The notes under the pieces are model-generated. The model did not search any database. It saw nothing but the letters and a program-made list of their open reading frames with translations, and had not been told where the DNA came from. From positions 1-38,945 of the forward strand of contig VSNJ01000020.1 of NCBI GenBank assembly GCA_009774235.1: a stretch of 38,945 nt of DNA, in the 5' to 3' direction. The position numbers were made by a program, and so were the translations under genes. Origin of the DNA: Lachnospiraceae bacterium (GTDB lineage Bacteria > Bacillota > Clostridia > Lachnospirales > Lachnospiraceae). Every line of letters begins with the position of its first letter. Position 1 is the first letter of the stretch. Of this stretch, positions 25,143-33,064 are shown in pieces.

Positions 25143-25664
25143 ATGACAGATATAATTAACATAAGATGGATTTTAAGGCATATTGCTATATGGGTTCCAG
25201 CAGTATGTATTATGGTTATAATTTTTAATTTTTCTTCAATGGTTGCTGATGATTCTTCCAATACAAGTATTCCGATAGCTGAAGTTGTGATACAGAAGAT
25301 AGAGCAAACTATGGATATCTCTATTGATAATGGTTCTGAAAGTTATGGTTTAATACACCATTTAGTACGTAAAGCAGGCCATTTTCTTGAATATATGGCA
25401 TTAGGGTGCACTCTTGTGCTTCCGTTTGCATTTATATATACAGGAAATTATTATAAGATTAAAGTGTTATTATCAAGTGAATTATTTGCTGCATTTTATG
25501 CATGTACGGATGAATTCCACCAGACTTTTGTACCTGGAAGAGATGGGAATTTTACAGATGTGGGAATTGACAGCATGGGTGCACTAGCGGGAATATGTGC
25601 AGGTTTTATATTTTGGTGGATTGGTAAAAAAGTAGTGGAAAATATACATAAAAAATTAATTTAA
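25143..25664 (+). CDS. VanZ family membrane protein
   Basis: 173 residues with about four TM helices. The VanZ signature KAGHFLEYMALG is followed by DEFHQTFVPGRDGNFTDVGIDSMGALAG, which is the family hallmark. VanZ confers low-level teicoplanin resistance in Tn1546, but most chromosomal VanZ-like proteins have no tested role, so resistance should not be assumed here. It is preceded by GAGG and stands alone between a repeat copy and an acetyltransferase gene. Confidence 0.87.
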   Translation: MTDIINIRWILRHIAIWVPAVCIMVIIFNFSSMVADDSSNTSIPIAEVVIQKIEQTMDISIDNGSESYGLIHHLVRKAGHFLEYMALGCTLVLPFAFIYTGNYYKIKVLLSSELFAAFYACTDEFHQTFVPGRDGNFTDVGIDSMGALAGICAGFIFWWIGKKVVENIHKKLI

Positions 25665-25723
25665 CATAGTAACTGGGGTTATTTGGAAAACTTAACAGAC
25701 CAATATTTGAGGGAGATTACAAC

Positions 25724-26182
25724 ATGGAAATTATAGCATATGAAATGAAGTATGTAAAAGATAATATTGAAAAAAGTAATATCGTGTGTATTCCCTTTGG
25801 GCAAAAGTATTTTCAACAATACATGAAAATATATAATGCTTGCTTTTATGAAATGCGGAAATCTCTTGATATCAAGCCATATAATTTTTTGAGCAGTTAT
25901 AAACAAATCAGCGGAAAAAGTAAGGATATTTTCTTACTTGTAGATGAAGAAGAAATTATTGGTTCTGTCGCATGCTATGGAAGTGAAATAGATGATTTGA
26001 TAGTTAATAAGAAATTTCAGAATAATGGATATGGAAAACAACTTTTATTATGGGGAATGAACTATATCCGCCAAATTAGTAATAAGCCTATTTTGTTACA
26101 TGTTGCTAAATGGAATGAAAAAGCTTTAATGCTATACGAAAAAGTTGGATTTTATATTACAAATACCAGGAGGGTACGTTAA
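25724..26182 (+). CDS. GNAT family N-acetyltransferase
   Basis: 152 residues. The acetyl-CoA loop is VNKKFQNNGYGKQLLLWG (Q-x-x-G-x-G), preceded by strand EEIIGSVACYG and followed by ending LMLYEKVGFYITN, all standard GNAT motifs A and B. The substrate is unknown. The gene and the following 300 bases look slightly different in base and codon use from neighbours. They are followed by a terminator and a second, truncated GNAT, suggesting a small acquired segment. Confidence 0.85.
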   Translation: MEIIAYEMKYVKDNIEKSNIVCIPFGQKYFQQYMKIYNACFYEMRKSLDIKPYNFLSSYKQISGKSKDIFLLVDEEEIIGSVACYGSEIDDLIVNKKFQNNGYGKQLLLWGMNYIRQISNKPILLHVAKWNEKALMLYEKVGFYITNTRRVR

Positions 26183-26247
26183 ATTCCAGCTTGCAGGGGA
26201 AAACCAAGACAGAAAAATGATATGAAAATGAAATGTTGTTTACCTTT

Positions 26248-26286
26248 AGGTAGTAGTTATCTTAACGGACAACCAGCTGCCTTTTT
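26248..26286 (+). terminator. Terminator after the GNAT gene
   Basis: AGGTAGTAGTT (26248-26258) can pair imperfectly with AACCAGCTGCCT (26271-26282), followed by TTTTT. The loop is ATCTTAACGGAC. It is imperfect but well placed 65 bases after the GNAT stop. Confidence 0.5.
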
Positions 26287-26381
26287 ATTTTCAGTAACTA
26301 TCAATATAGCACAAAAAAAATGAGATATCAGAAATGATTAAAAGCAAAAATGGTACAAACAGAAGTAAGGAGAGAGTTTAG

Positions 26382-26486
26382 ATGATAACTATAGAAACTA
26401 ACAGATTACTTTTGAGAAATTATAGAGTGACAGATTTTGAGGATATTATAAAATATTTTTCTGTTGTCAATTTGGTAAAATACTGA
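26382..26486 (+). pseudogene. Truncated RimL-type GNAT acetyltransferase
   Basis: A 34-residue frame starting MITIETNRLLLRNYRVTDFE after an AAGGAGAG ribosome site. This is the characteristic N-terminus of RimJ/RimL-like acetyltransferases (about 170 residues when whole). It reads to KYFSVVNLVKY and stops at TGA 26484-26486. No continuation of the domain is visible in any frame downstream to 26608, so the gene has been cut off rather than merely frameshifted. Confidence 0.7.
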
Positions 26487-26608
26487 TATAATTCAACCGT
26501 CAGTAAGCTTATTCTCCTTTGGTAATCTTTTTAATAATCAGTAAAATTATACAATAGAATAAGATTTATGGATTTTTATTTTGCCAGACTCACGTTAAAA
26601 TTAAGAAC

Positions 26609-27514
26609 CTAAATAATTTTATTATGTTTTTTTCTGTATCCACTTGGTGTTAATTGGAATATTTCTTTAAATTTACGGCAAAAATAACCAGTATTTTCAA
26701 AACCAGTATCCCGGGCTATTGAAGCAATATTGTTCTCTGTAGTAACCAAAAGCTTTGCGGCACGTTTTAGCCTGTAATTTACGAGATAGTTTATAGGCGG
26801 GGTATGGATATTTTTATTAAATATATTTAGAACACTGCTTTTGCTTAATGATACAGTTTTTGCAATATCCTCCAGGGAAATTTGGTATGGATAATTTTTA
26901 TGTATATACTGCATCATAATCTGGAGCTGGGCCTGGGTACATACAGATGATTGAGGTGCAGGAATATTTTCAATTATGCCAATATCCTCATATAACATAC
27001 CCCATAATTTCAAAAGTAGTTCTATAGTTTTAATTTCACATATACTGCCTGGTTCCTGGATTGTAAATATGGATACCAGTGTGTCTAAAATCTTTTTTTG
27101 TTCAGGATTTTCATAAGAAAATATAAGATACCTGGTTGCAGATTGAAGGACAGGCTGTATATATTTCTGGTATATAAGGCTTTCTTCCTGTGAAAGCAGT
27201 AAGGGTGAAAATACAATATTAGGAATAATAGTGCTTTCTGTTGATTCAAATCTATGTATTACTTGGGAATTTATAAATATGCCTGTCCCAGCACCCAGGA
27301 CATGTCTGCTGCCTCCAATAAGACATTCTGCTGTTCCTTTTTCAATAAAAACAAATTCTACTTCTGGATGCCAGTGCCAGTCTATGCAGTGAAAATCAAA
27401 CAGCCAGATATCCTCAAGATAGTATTGGAAGGGATATTCTTCACTTCCATGATGGATTGTTTCCCTTAATGATTCATCTGTTACTATTTTGCTGTATCCT
27501 GTATTAATTTTCAT
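26609..27514 (-). CDS. AraC family transcriptional regulator
   Basis: 301 residues. The N-terminal cupin (about 40-110) holds WHWHPEVEFVFIEKGTAECLIGG, a small-molecule sensing fold. The C-terminal AraC DNA-binding domain with two helix-turn-helix units covers about 200-298 (ISLEDIAKTVSLSKSSVLNIF, then IASIARDTGFENTGYFCRKFK). AAGGAG precedes the ATG. It is divergent from an MFS transporter across 117 bases and is therefore the likely regulator of that transporter, responding to a sugar-like or related ligand. Confidence 0.92.
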   Translation of the reverse strand: MKINTGYSKIVTDESLRETIHHGSEEYPFQYYLEDIWLFDFHCIDWHWHPEVEFVFIEKGTAECLIGGSRHVLGAGTGIFINSQVIHRFESTESTIIPNIVFSPLLLSQEESLIYQKYIQPVLQSATRYLIFSYENPEQKKILDTLVSIFTIQEPGSICEIKTIELLLKLWGMLYEDIGIIENIPAPQSSVCTQAQLQIMMQYIHKNYPYQISLEDIAKTVSLSKSSVLNIFNKNIHTPPINYLVNYRLKRAAKLLVTTENNIASIARDTGFENTGYFCRKFKEIFQLTPSGYRKKHNKII

Positions 27515-27534
27515 TGATAACTGCTCCTTTTGTG

Positions 27535-27555
27535 ATATTGTGTAATAATATTGTG
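27535..27555. promoter_or_regulatory. Tandem ATATTGTG sites between AraC and MFS genes
   Basis: ATATTGTG occurs at 27535-27542 and again at 27548-27555, 13 bases apart on the same strand. A similar ATATTATATTG follows. Direct repeats of this kind in a divergent gap are the usual form of AraC-family binding sites. Confidence 0.35.
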
Positions 27556-27631
27556 AAATATTATATTGCTATATGTATTTCTCTGATATATAATGCAATT
27601 CATTATAATAATGGAAGGAACAGATGTCAAC

Positions 27632-28831
27632 ATGGCAAAAAATTATAAAAAAACACTAACAGCTTGTTATCTTGGTTTTATTACACAAGCAATTACTGCT
27701 AACTTTGCACCATTGCTTTTTTTAAAATTCCATAGTGAGTATAATATTCCACTGGGTAAAATAGCTCTTATTTCTACAATATTTTTTCTGGTCCAGCTGG
27801 TTGTAGATATTTTATGTTCTTATTTTGCAGACAGCCTTGGATACCGTAAATGCGTTGTGGTTTCTGAATTATGTGCAGCATCGGGGCTTATTGGGCTTGC
27901 ATTTCTGCCTGGTATTTTAAATAAACCTTTAATGGGTATTATTATAAGTGTTATTATTTATGCAGTCGGAAGTGGTTTAATTGAAGTGTTGTGCAGTCCT
28001 ATTGTAGAGGCATGTCCATTTGACCATAAAGAGGCTGCTATGAGCCTGCTGCATTCTTTTTATTGCTGGGGTTCTGTAGGTGTGATACTTTTATCTACTG
28101 TATTTTTTACTGTTTTTGGAACTGGCAGCTGGAAATGGCTTGCCTGCATATGGGCTCTTATTCCGCTTTATAATATTTATAATTTTGCAACATGCCCTAT
28201 TGAACCTATTGTAGATGAGGGTAAAGGCATGAAAATAAGCCATTTATTTAAAGTTCCATTATTCTGGATATCAATTATCCTTATGGTTTGTGCAGGCGCT
28301 TCTGAGCTGTCTATGGCACAATGGGCTTCTGCGTATGCTGAATCTGCCCTGGGATTATCAAAATCAACAGGAGACCTGGCAGGTCCATGTATGTTTGCGG
28401 TAACTATGGGTATCAGCCGTGTTATTTTTGGAAAATATGGCGGCAGGATGGATTTAATGAAATTTATGGCTGGCTCAGGCTGCTTGTGCCTGGCTTGTTA
28501 TGTGGCAGCTTCTATATCAAACAATCCTGTTATTGGATTAGCTGGATGTATTATGTGTGGTTTTTCTGTTGGAATTATGTGGCCAGGAACAATCAGTATA
28601 TGTTCTAGACGGCTTCCTGAGGGTGGAACTGCTATGTTTGGACTGCTTGCAATGGCGGGAGACCTGGGTGGGGCATTTGGACCTGGGATTGTTGGCAATA
28701 TTACACAAAATGCAAATAATGATTTAAGAAAAGGTATGCTGGCAGGATGTATTTTCCCATTGGTATTGATTATCTCTCTTTTTATATTGAAAAAATTATG
28801 GAGGGATAAAAATATAAAAAATAAATTTTGA
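27632..28831 (+). CDS. MFS transporter, probable sugar or metabolite permease
   Basis: 399 residues with about twelve hydrophobic helices. It resembles MFS_1 and FucP-like sugar permeases: ACYLGFITQAITANFAPLLF (TM1), YFADSLGYRKCVVVSE as the loop 2-3 motif (DxxGYRK), and a second half beginning about residue 200 at FKVPLFWISIILM. ATG 27632 is 11 bases after GGAAGGAA. Longer in-frame starts at 27593 and 27611 lie in or before this site and are less likely. The substrate is unknown; control by the divergent AraC regulator is inferred. Its stop codon lies inside the left end of palindrome copy C. Confidence 0.85.
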   Translation: MAKNYKKTLTACYLGFITQAITANFAPLLFLKFHSEYNIPLGKIALISTIFFLVQLVVDILCSYFADSLGYRKCVVVSELCAASGLIGLAFLPGILNKPLMGIIISVIIYAVGSGLIEVLCSPIVEACPFDHKEAAMSLLHSFYCWGSVGVILLSTVFFTVFGTGSWKWLACIWALIPLYNIYNFATCPIEPIVDEGKGMKISHLFKVPLFWISIILMVCAGASELSMAQWASAYAESALGLSKSTGDLAGPCMFAVTMGISRVIFGKYGGRMDLMKFMAGSGCLCLACYVAASISNNPVIGLAGCIMCGFSVGIMWPGTISICSRRLPEGGTAMFGLLAMAGDLGGAFGPGIVGNITQNANNDLRKGMLAGCIFPLVLIISLFILKKLWRDKNIKNKF

Positions 28832-29087
28832 GTTTCCCCATTTTTTAAATTATACAAAGATTATATTACTCTGGCAAATTCCAAATGTTTTACCATAAGG
28901 CAGCTGTTATGGGGACGCTGGTGCTTAAGCCCCGTATTTAATGTTTCTGTGAAACATTTGTTTCGCAGAAACATTGGGGCTTTATGCACCACTGCGTATC
29001 CCATCCAAGCGGAAGCGGGCTGCCATTGGTAAAACTTTGGAATTGCCAGAGGCAAAATACCTGTGTATTAAAAAAATGGGGAAACTC
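28830..29087. repeat. 258-bp intergenic palindrome, copy C (most complete)
   Basis: The left end GAGTTTCCCCATTTTTT (28830-28846) is mirrored at the right end by AAAAAAATGGGGAAACTC (to 29087). Inside it, CTCTGGCAAATTCCAAA pairs with TTTGGAATTGCCAGAG, GTTTTACCA with TGGTAAAAC, GGTGCTTAAGCCCC with GGGGCTTTATGCACC, and AATGTTTCTGTGAAACA with TGTTTCGCAGAAACATT around a TT centre (28957-28958). The whole is one imperfect hairpin with arms of about 128 bases. It begins inside the MFS stop codon and ends 16 bases before the metG -35. Confidence 0.85.
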
Positions 29088-29103
29088 AAAAAAAATAAAT
29101 CCC

Positions 29104-29132
29104 TTGACAAACAGTTATACAAATATTAAAAT
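29104..29132 (+). promoter_or_regulatory. metG: Sigma-A promoter of the metG T-box transcript
   Basis: TTGACA (29104-29109), exactly 17 bases, then TAAAAT (29127-29132), close to consensus. The start would be near 29139, just before the T-box leader. Confidence 0.75.
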
Positions 29133-29164
29133 GTAAAAAATTATTAAAACCAAATAATTTAAAA

Positions 29165-29499
29165 GCTGTGAAAAGAAGAGTAGGCAATCCTATGTACAAA
29201 GAAAATGGTATTTAATTATTTTATCCTAGCAGAGAGCCCTGATGGTGGAAATGGGTGTACAGAATATTGCTGAAGATGGTCTTGGAGCTACGTACCGAAG
29301 TGGTATTATAAATTACTATATATTATGGCTGTACAGTCCATATATATAAGCATAGTGCCACCAGGCTGCGGCAGGTGCGCCTGTTATAGCGTCTACACTG
29401 TGATGGCAGTGGCAGAGGCCTGTGTTGTGAAGCATAGGTAAATTAAAGTGGTAACACGGTATTTCCCGTCTTTAAGAATTTTTCTTAAAGGCGTTTTTT
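29165..29499 (+). promoter_or_regulatory. T-box riboswitch (methionine specifier) controlling metG
   Basis: Leader with the usual T-box layout. It has a long stem I including AGAGAG and the distal GATGGTGGAAATGG loop, then TGAAGATGGTCTTGGAGC with the specifier ATG at 29276-29278. The T-box itself is AATTAAAGTGGTAACACGG (29441-29459), followed by CCCGTC. The final stem CGTCTTTAAGAA (29467-29478) pairs with TTCTTAAAGGCG (29482-29493) before TTTTTT. Uncharged tRNA-Met would bind the specifier and the TGGT bulge, favouring the antiterminator. The T-box core is TGGTAACACGG rather than the more common TGGNACCGCG. Confidence 0.9.
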
Positions 29500-29570
29500 A
29501 ATGTTAAAATATACAAAGACTATATTCAATAATTTGTGTATTTCTATAATTATGAAAGAGAGGTAATATA

Positions 29571-31550
29571 ATGGCGGAGAAAAAGAAATTTTATTTAACA
29601 ACAGCGATTGCCTATACTTCAGGCAAGCCGCACATTGGAAACACGTATGAAGCAGTCCTTGCAGACAGCATTGTAAGATTTAAAAGGCAGCAAGGTTATG
29701 ATGTACGTTTCCAGACAGGTACAGATGAGCATGGACAGAAGATAGAAATTAAATCAGAAGAAGCAGGAATTACACCAAAACAGTTTGTTGACAATGTATC
29801 TGGCCAGATTAAAACCATATGGGATTTAATGGGCACATCATATGATAAATTTATCCGTACTACGGATGAATACCATGAAAAACAGGTACAAAAGATTTTT
29901 AAGAAACTTTATGAGCAAGGTGACATATACAAAGGTTTTTATGAAGGAATGTACTGTACCCCATGTGAGTCATTTTTCACATCTTCACAGCTTGTTGATG
30001 GTAAATGCCCTGACTGTGGCAGGGAGTGCCAGCCAGCAAAAGAAGAAGCATATTTCCTGAAATTAAGCAAATATACAGACAGGCTTATAGAGCATATCAA
30101 TGCAAACCCTGGGTTTATACAGCCAGAATCACGTAAAAATGAAATGATGAATAACTTCCTGCTTCCTGGTCTGCAGGATTTATGTGTATCACGTACTTCA
30201 TTTAAGTGGGGAATACCTGTAGACTTTGACGAAGGGCATGTTGTATATGTGTGGATAGATGCACTTAGCAACTATATTACAGGGCTTGGTTATGATGTAG
30301 ATGGCAATAATTCACTTGAAGACGGGGAAGACCTTTTTGCAAAATTCTGGCCTGCTGACCTTCATCTTATTGGTAAAGATATACTGCGTTTCCATACTAT
30401 TTACTGGCCTGTTATGCTTATGGCACTCGGCTTGCCGCTTCCAAAGCAGATATTCGGGCATCCATGGCTTTTACAGAATGATGGCAAGATGAGCAAGTCT
30501 AAAGGAAATGTAATATATGCAGATGACCTTGTAGACGTATTTGGGGTAGATGCTGTACGTTACTTTGTACTACATGAAATGCCATTTGAAAATGATGGTG
30601 TAGTTACATGGGAGCTTATGGCTGAAAGGATTAATTCTGACCTTGCAAATACACTTGGAAATCTTGTAAACAGGACAATTTCCATGACAAACAAATACCT
30701 TGGTGGAATAGCAGAAGACAAGGGGATACAAGAGCCAGTTGATAATGAACTTAAAACACTTGTAACAAGTGCATATAAAAAGGTTGTAGAAAAAATGGAT
30801 TCTTTGCGTGTAGCAGATGCTATTTCAGAAGTATTTGCCATATTTAAGAGGTGTAATAAATATATAGATGAAACAGAACCTTGGGTGCTTGGCAAAGATG
30901 AAAACAAAAAAGACAGGCTTTCTACAGTTCTTTATAACCTTATTGAAAGCATTACAACAGGTGCAAGCCTTCTTGAACCATTTATGCCAGATACTACAGA
31001 AAAGATATTAAAACAGCTGGCAGCTGGCAGGAAAAGTACCAGGGATATGGAAAAATTTGGTATATATGTATCAGGGACAAAGGTTACAGAAAAACCAGAA
31101 ATATTATTTGCAAGACATGATATAAAAGAAGTCCTTGCCAGGGCAGAAGAAATAATGGCAGCACAGGCAGCAGCAAATAATAAAGTCCAGGAAGATGAAG
31201 AGGTAATTAATATTGAAGTAAAGCCTGAAATTACATTTGATGATTTTGGTAAAATGCAGTTCCAGGTTGGTGAGATTATTGCATGTGAAGAAGTTAAGAA
31301 GTCTAAAAAGCTTCTTTGTTCGCAAGTTAAGATAGGAAGTGAAGTGAAGCAGATAGTTTCTGGTATAAAGCAGTATTATAAGGCAGAAGAGATGGTTGGC
31401 AAGAAAGTAATGGTACTTGTAAACCTTAAACCTGCTAAACTTGCAGGAGTATTATCAGAAGGTATGCTTCTCTGTGCAGAGGATGCAGAAGGAAACCTTG
31501 CACTTATGGTACCTGAAAAGAGTATGCCATCAGGGGCAGAAATCTGTTAA
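29571..31550 (+). CDS. metG: Methionyl-tRNA synthetase with C-terminal tRNA-binding domain
   Basis: 659 residues. Class I signature HIGN (21-24), four zinc Cys (129, 132, 146, 149), KMSKS (306-310), an anticodon-binding helical domain (about 370-530) and an EMAPII-like OB-fold tRNA-binding domain (about 552-659, DFGKMQFQVGEIIACEEVKK). It charges tRNA-Met with methionine in the cytoplasm. AGAGAGGT precedes ATG. It is controlled by its own promoter and Met T-box. The full-length dimeric type is typical for Firmicutes. Confidence 0.97.
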   Translation: MAEKKKFYLTTAIAYTSGKPHIGNTYEAVLADSIVRFKRQQGYDVRFQTGTDEHGQKIEIKSEEAGITPKQFVDNVSGQIKTIWDLMGTSYDKFIRTTDEYHEKQVQKIFKKLYEQGDIYKGFYEGMYCTPCESFFTSSQLVDGKCPDCGRECQPAKEEAYFLKLSKYTDRLIEHINANPGFIQPESRKNEMMNNFLLPGLQDLCVSRTSFKWGIPVDFDEGHVVYVWIDALSNYITGLGYDVDGNNSLEDGEDLFAKFWPADLHLIGKDILRFHTIYWPVMLMALGLPLPKQIFGHPWLLQNDGKMSKSKGNVIYADDLVDVFGVDAVRYFVLHEMPFENDGVVTWELMAERINSDLANTLGNLVNRTISMTNKYLGGIAEDKGIQEPVDNELKTLVTSAYKKVVEKMDSLRVADAISEVFAIFKRCNKYIDETEPWVLGKDENKKDRLSTVLYNLIESITTGASLLEPFMPDTTEKILKQLAAGRKSTRDMEKFGIYVSGTKVTEKPEILFARHDIKEVLARAEEIMAAQAAANNKVQEDEEVINIEVKPEITFDDFGKMQFQVGEIIACEEVKKSKKLLCSQVKIGSEVKQIVSGIKQYYKAEEMVGKKVMVLVNLKPAKLAGVLSEGMLLCAEDAEGNLALMVPEKSMPSGAEIC

Positions 31551-31616
31551 TATACAAGCATTATCTGTTTATACTATATATTTATACAACTTGTTTTGTG
31601 CAAAAGTCTCCTGTTT

Positions 31617-31739
31617 TGTGGATAATCCCATGAAATTGTACTAAAATTGTTAAGAAATTAAGGATAATTGCCGATAAGTAAAATAAGTATATCCATTTTT
31701 GTGGATTTAGGACAAATTTTTAGAAGGTTTTGTGGATAA
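31617..31739. promoter_or_regulatory. Cluster of three DnaA-box-like sites after metG
   Basis: TGTGGATAA (reverse complement of the consensus DnaA box TTATCCACA) occurs at 31617-31625 and 31731-31739, and TGTGGATTT at 31700-31708. All lie in the same direction in an AT-rich 240-base gap. ATCCA and TGGAT around TTTTTG (31691-31706) also form a small palindrome. No dnaA or dnaN is nearby, so this is not the usual oriC place. Confidence 0.4.
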
Positions 31740-31754
31740 TATTATATCAGGGCA

Positions 31755-31798
31755 ACTGCCATTATATGCCAGTAATATGTGGCATATTAAATGGCAGT
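31755..31798. other. Long hairpin before the Ala/Lys-rich protein gene
   Basis: ACTGCCATT plus ATATGCCA (31755-31771) pairs with TGGCATAT and AATGGCAGT (31780-31798) with a two-base bulge and eight-base loop: 17 paired bases. It contains the in-frame ATG at 31791 and argues against that start. There is no T-run, so it is more likely a leader structure than a terminator. Confidence 0.6.
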
Positions 31799-31826
31799 GG
31801 CTGTATATAAGGAAATGGAGTTGCTT

Positions 31827-33035
31827 ATGAATGGATTAATAACCACGGATGGTAATTTAAAAAGCCAGGCAGGACGCACATATTCTGCCAATGACAGGGG
31901 AAGAACAAGTTCTGCAGACAGAAGAAGGGCAGCAAGTGCTTATGCACCAGCAAGCAGGCAGCAAGGAAGTACATCTGGTATAAATAGTATGGCATATGCA
32001 TTGCCAGACAGGTTTAACAGGCTGGCTTCTATTGTAACTGCAGAAGATGCAGCATACTGGATGCAGGGGGAGGATATGCCGCAGGATGAAAATGCACCAG
32101 CAGGCAATAATCCTGTTCCACCACAGGGAAGTGCCAAAGATTATAATGCGGCACAGGAAGCATATAATAAACAGACACAGATGGGTGGCAAAGGGCAGCA
32201 GGCTGCTACAACACAGAAAAAAGGCATGACAGATGAAGAGATTGCCATGCTTGGACAGGATGAAGATAAGAAAAAGGAGAACAAGTCCTGGTTCTCAGAT
32301 AAAGACATTGAAGAGATGGACAGATTGCTCGAAAGCATTAAGAGGGCAAGGGAGCTTAATAAAGCAAGGAATGACAAGAAAAACCAGCCAAAGAAAGCCT
32401 TACGGTACCAGTTTAAGAGGGTTTCTACAACTATATCACAGGCAAAAAGTGTCTCACAGGCAGGAAATGCTGTGCAAAAGGCAAAGACTTCATATGTAAG
32501 CCTTAAGAGAAAGGCAGCAAGCGGCAAGTATGACCAGCAGGAAATTTCAATGGCAGTAACACATGCCAGGAAAATGGTACGTATAGCTAAGACAAAGCTT
32601 GCACATATTAAAGAAGAGGAAACAGCTGACAAGGTTGGGCTTCAGGATGAAATATCCATAGAAGCAAGGGAGCGCCGCAAGAAGGAACACCGTAAGGATG
32701 AGGATTTAGACCTTCTTAAAGCAGATATGGATTATCTTAAAGCACAATTAAAATATATTAGGGGAGGTGGCGGAAAAGACTCCGCAAGTATCCAGGCAAG
32801 GGCAAGCCTGAGTACAGCTATTAATGCAACTTATAGTGTTATGAAGAAGCAGGCAGTAAAAGAAAATCTTGAGAAGTTTATAGAAAACAGTGAAATGTCA
32901 GCAGAAGCGGCACAGGCAGCAGCACAAGTTACTATGGCAGTTTCTGATGCACAGGCATCAGGAAGCAGTACAGTAGCAGCTTCTGCAGTAGCAGATGTTA
33001 TGACATCAGGTGGTGGTTTTACTACTTTGATGTAA
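31827..33035 (+). CDS. Ala/Lys-rich coiled-coil-like protein, unknown function
   Basis: 402 residues, no signal peptide and no TM segment, so probably cytoplasmic. The order is a Ser/Arg-rich start (SANDRGRTSSADRRRAASAY), a Gln/Asn/Pro-rich stretch (about 85-145), a highly charged helical middle (about 150-335, several segments likely coiled coil) and an Ala-rich C-terminus ending GGGFTTLM. ATG 31827 follows AAGGAAATGGAG; the earlier ATG 31791 is inside a hairpin. I do not recognise the family. Codon use is like its neighbours, with long runs of consistent triplets, supporting a real gene. It converges on the LacI gene only 29 bases away. Confidence 0.72.
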   Translation: MNGLITTDGNLKSQAGRTYSANDRGRTSSADRRRAASAYAPASRQQGSTSGINSMAYALPDRFNRLASIVTAEDAAYWMQGEDMPQDENAPAGNNPVPPQGSAKDYNAAQEAYNKQTQMGGKGQQAATTQKKGMTDEEIAMLGQDEDKKKENKSWFSDKDIEEMDRLLESIKRARELNKARNDKKNQPKKALRYQFKRVSTTISQAKSVSQAGNAVQKAKTSYVSLKRKAASGKYDQQEISMAVTHARKMVRIAKTKLAHIKEEETADKVGLQDEISIEARERRKKEHRKDEDLDLLKADMDYLKAQLKYIRGGGGKDSASIQARASLSTAINATYSVMKKQAVKENLEKFIENSEMSAEAAQAAAQVTMAVSDAQASGSSTVAASAVADVMTSGGGFTTLM

Positions 33036-33064
33036 ATAAAATAACTGCATAGTGGGAGCATTGG

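Noticed and set aside
25143..25664. Glycopeptide resistance determinant
   Set aside because: The VanZ family is clear, but no vanHAX-type genes are present, and chromosomal VanZ-like genes are common without resistance.
28830..29087. Ordinary terminator of the MFS gene
   Set aside because: The palindrome is far longer than a terminator, begins inside the stop codon and shares sequence with other gaps. It could still end transcription, but this does not explain its size.
31617..31739. Replication origin
   Set aside because: DnaA-like boxes are present, but there is no dnaA, dnaN or gyrase gene nearby and only three sites. I report a site cluster, not an origin.
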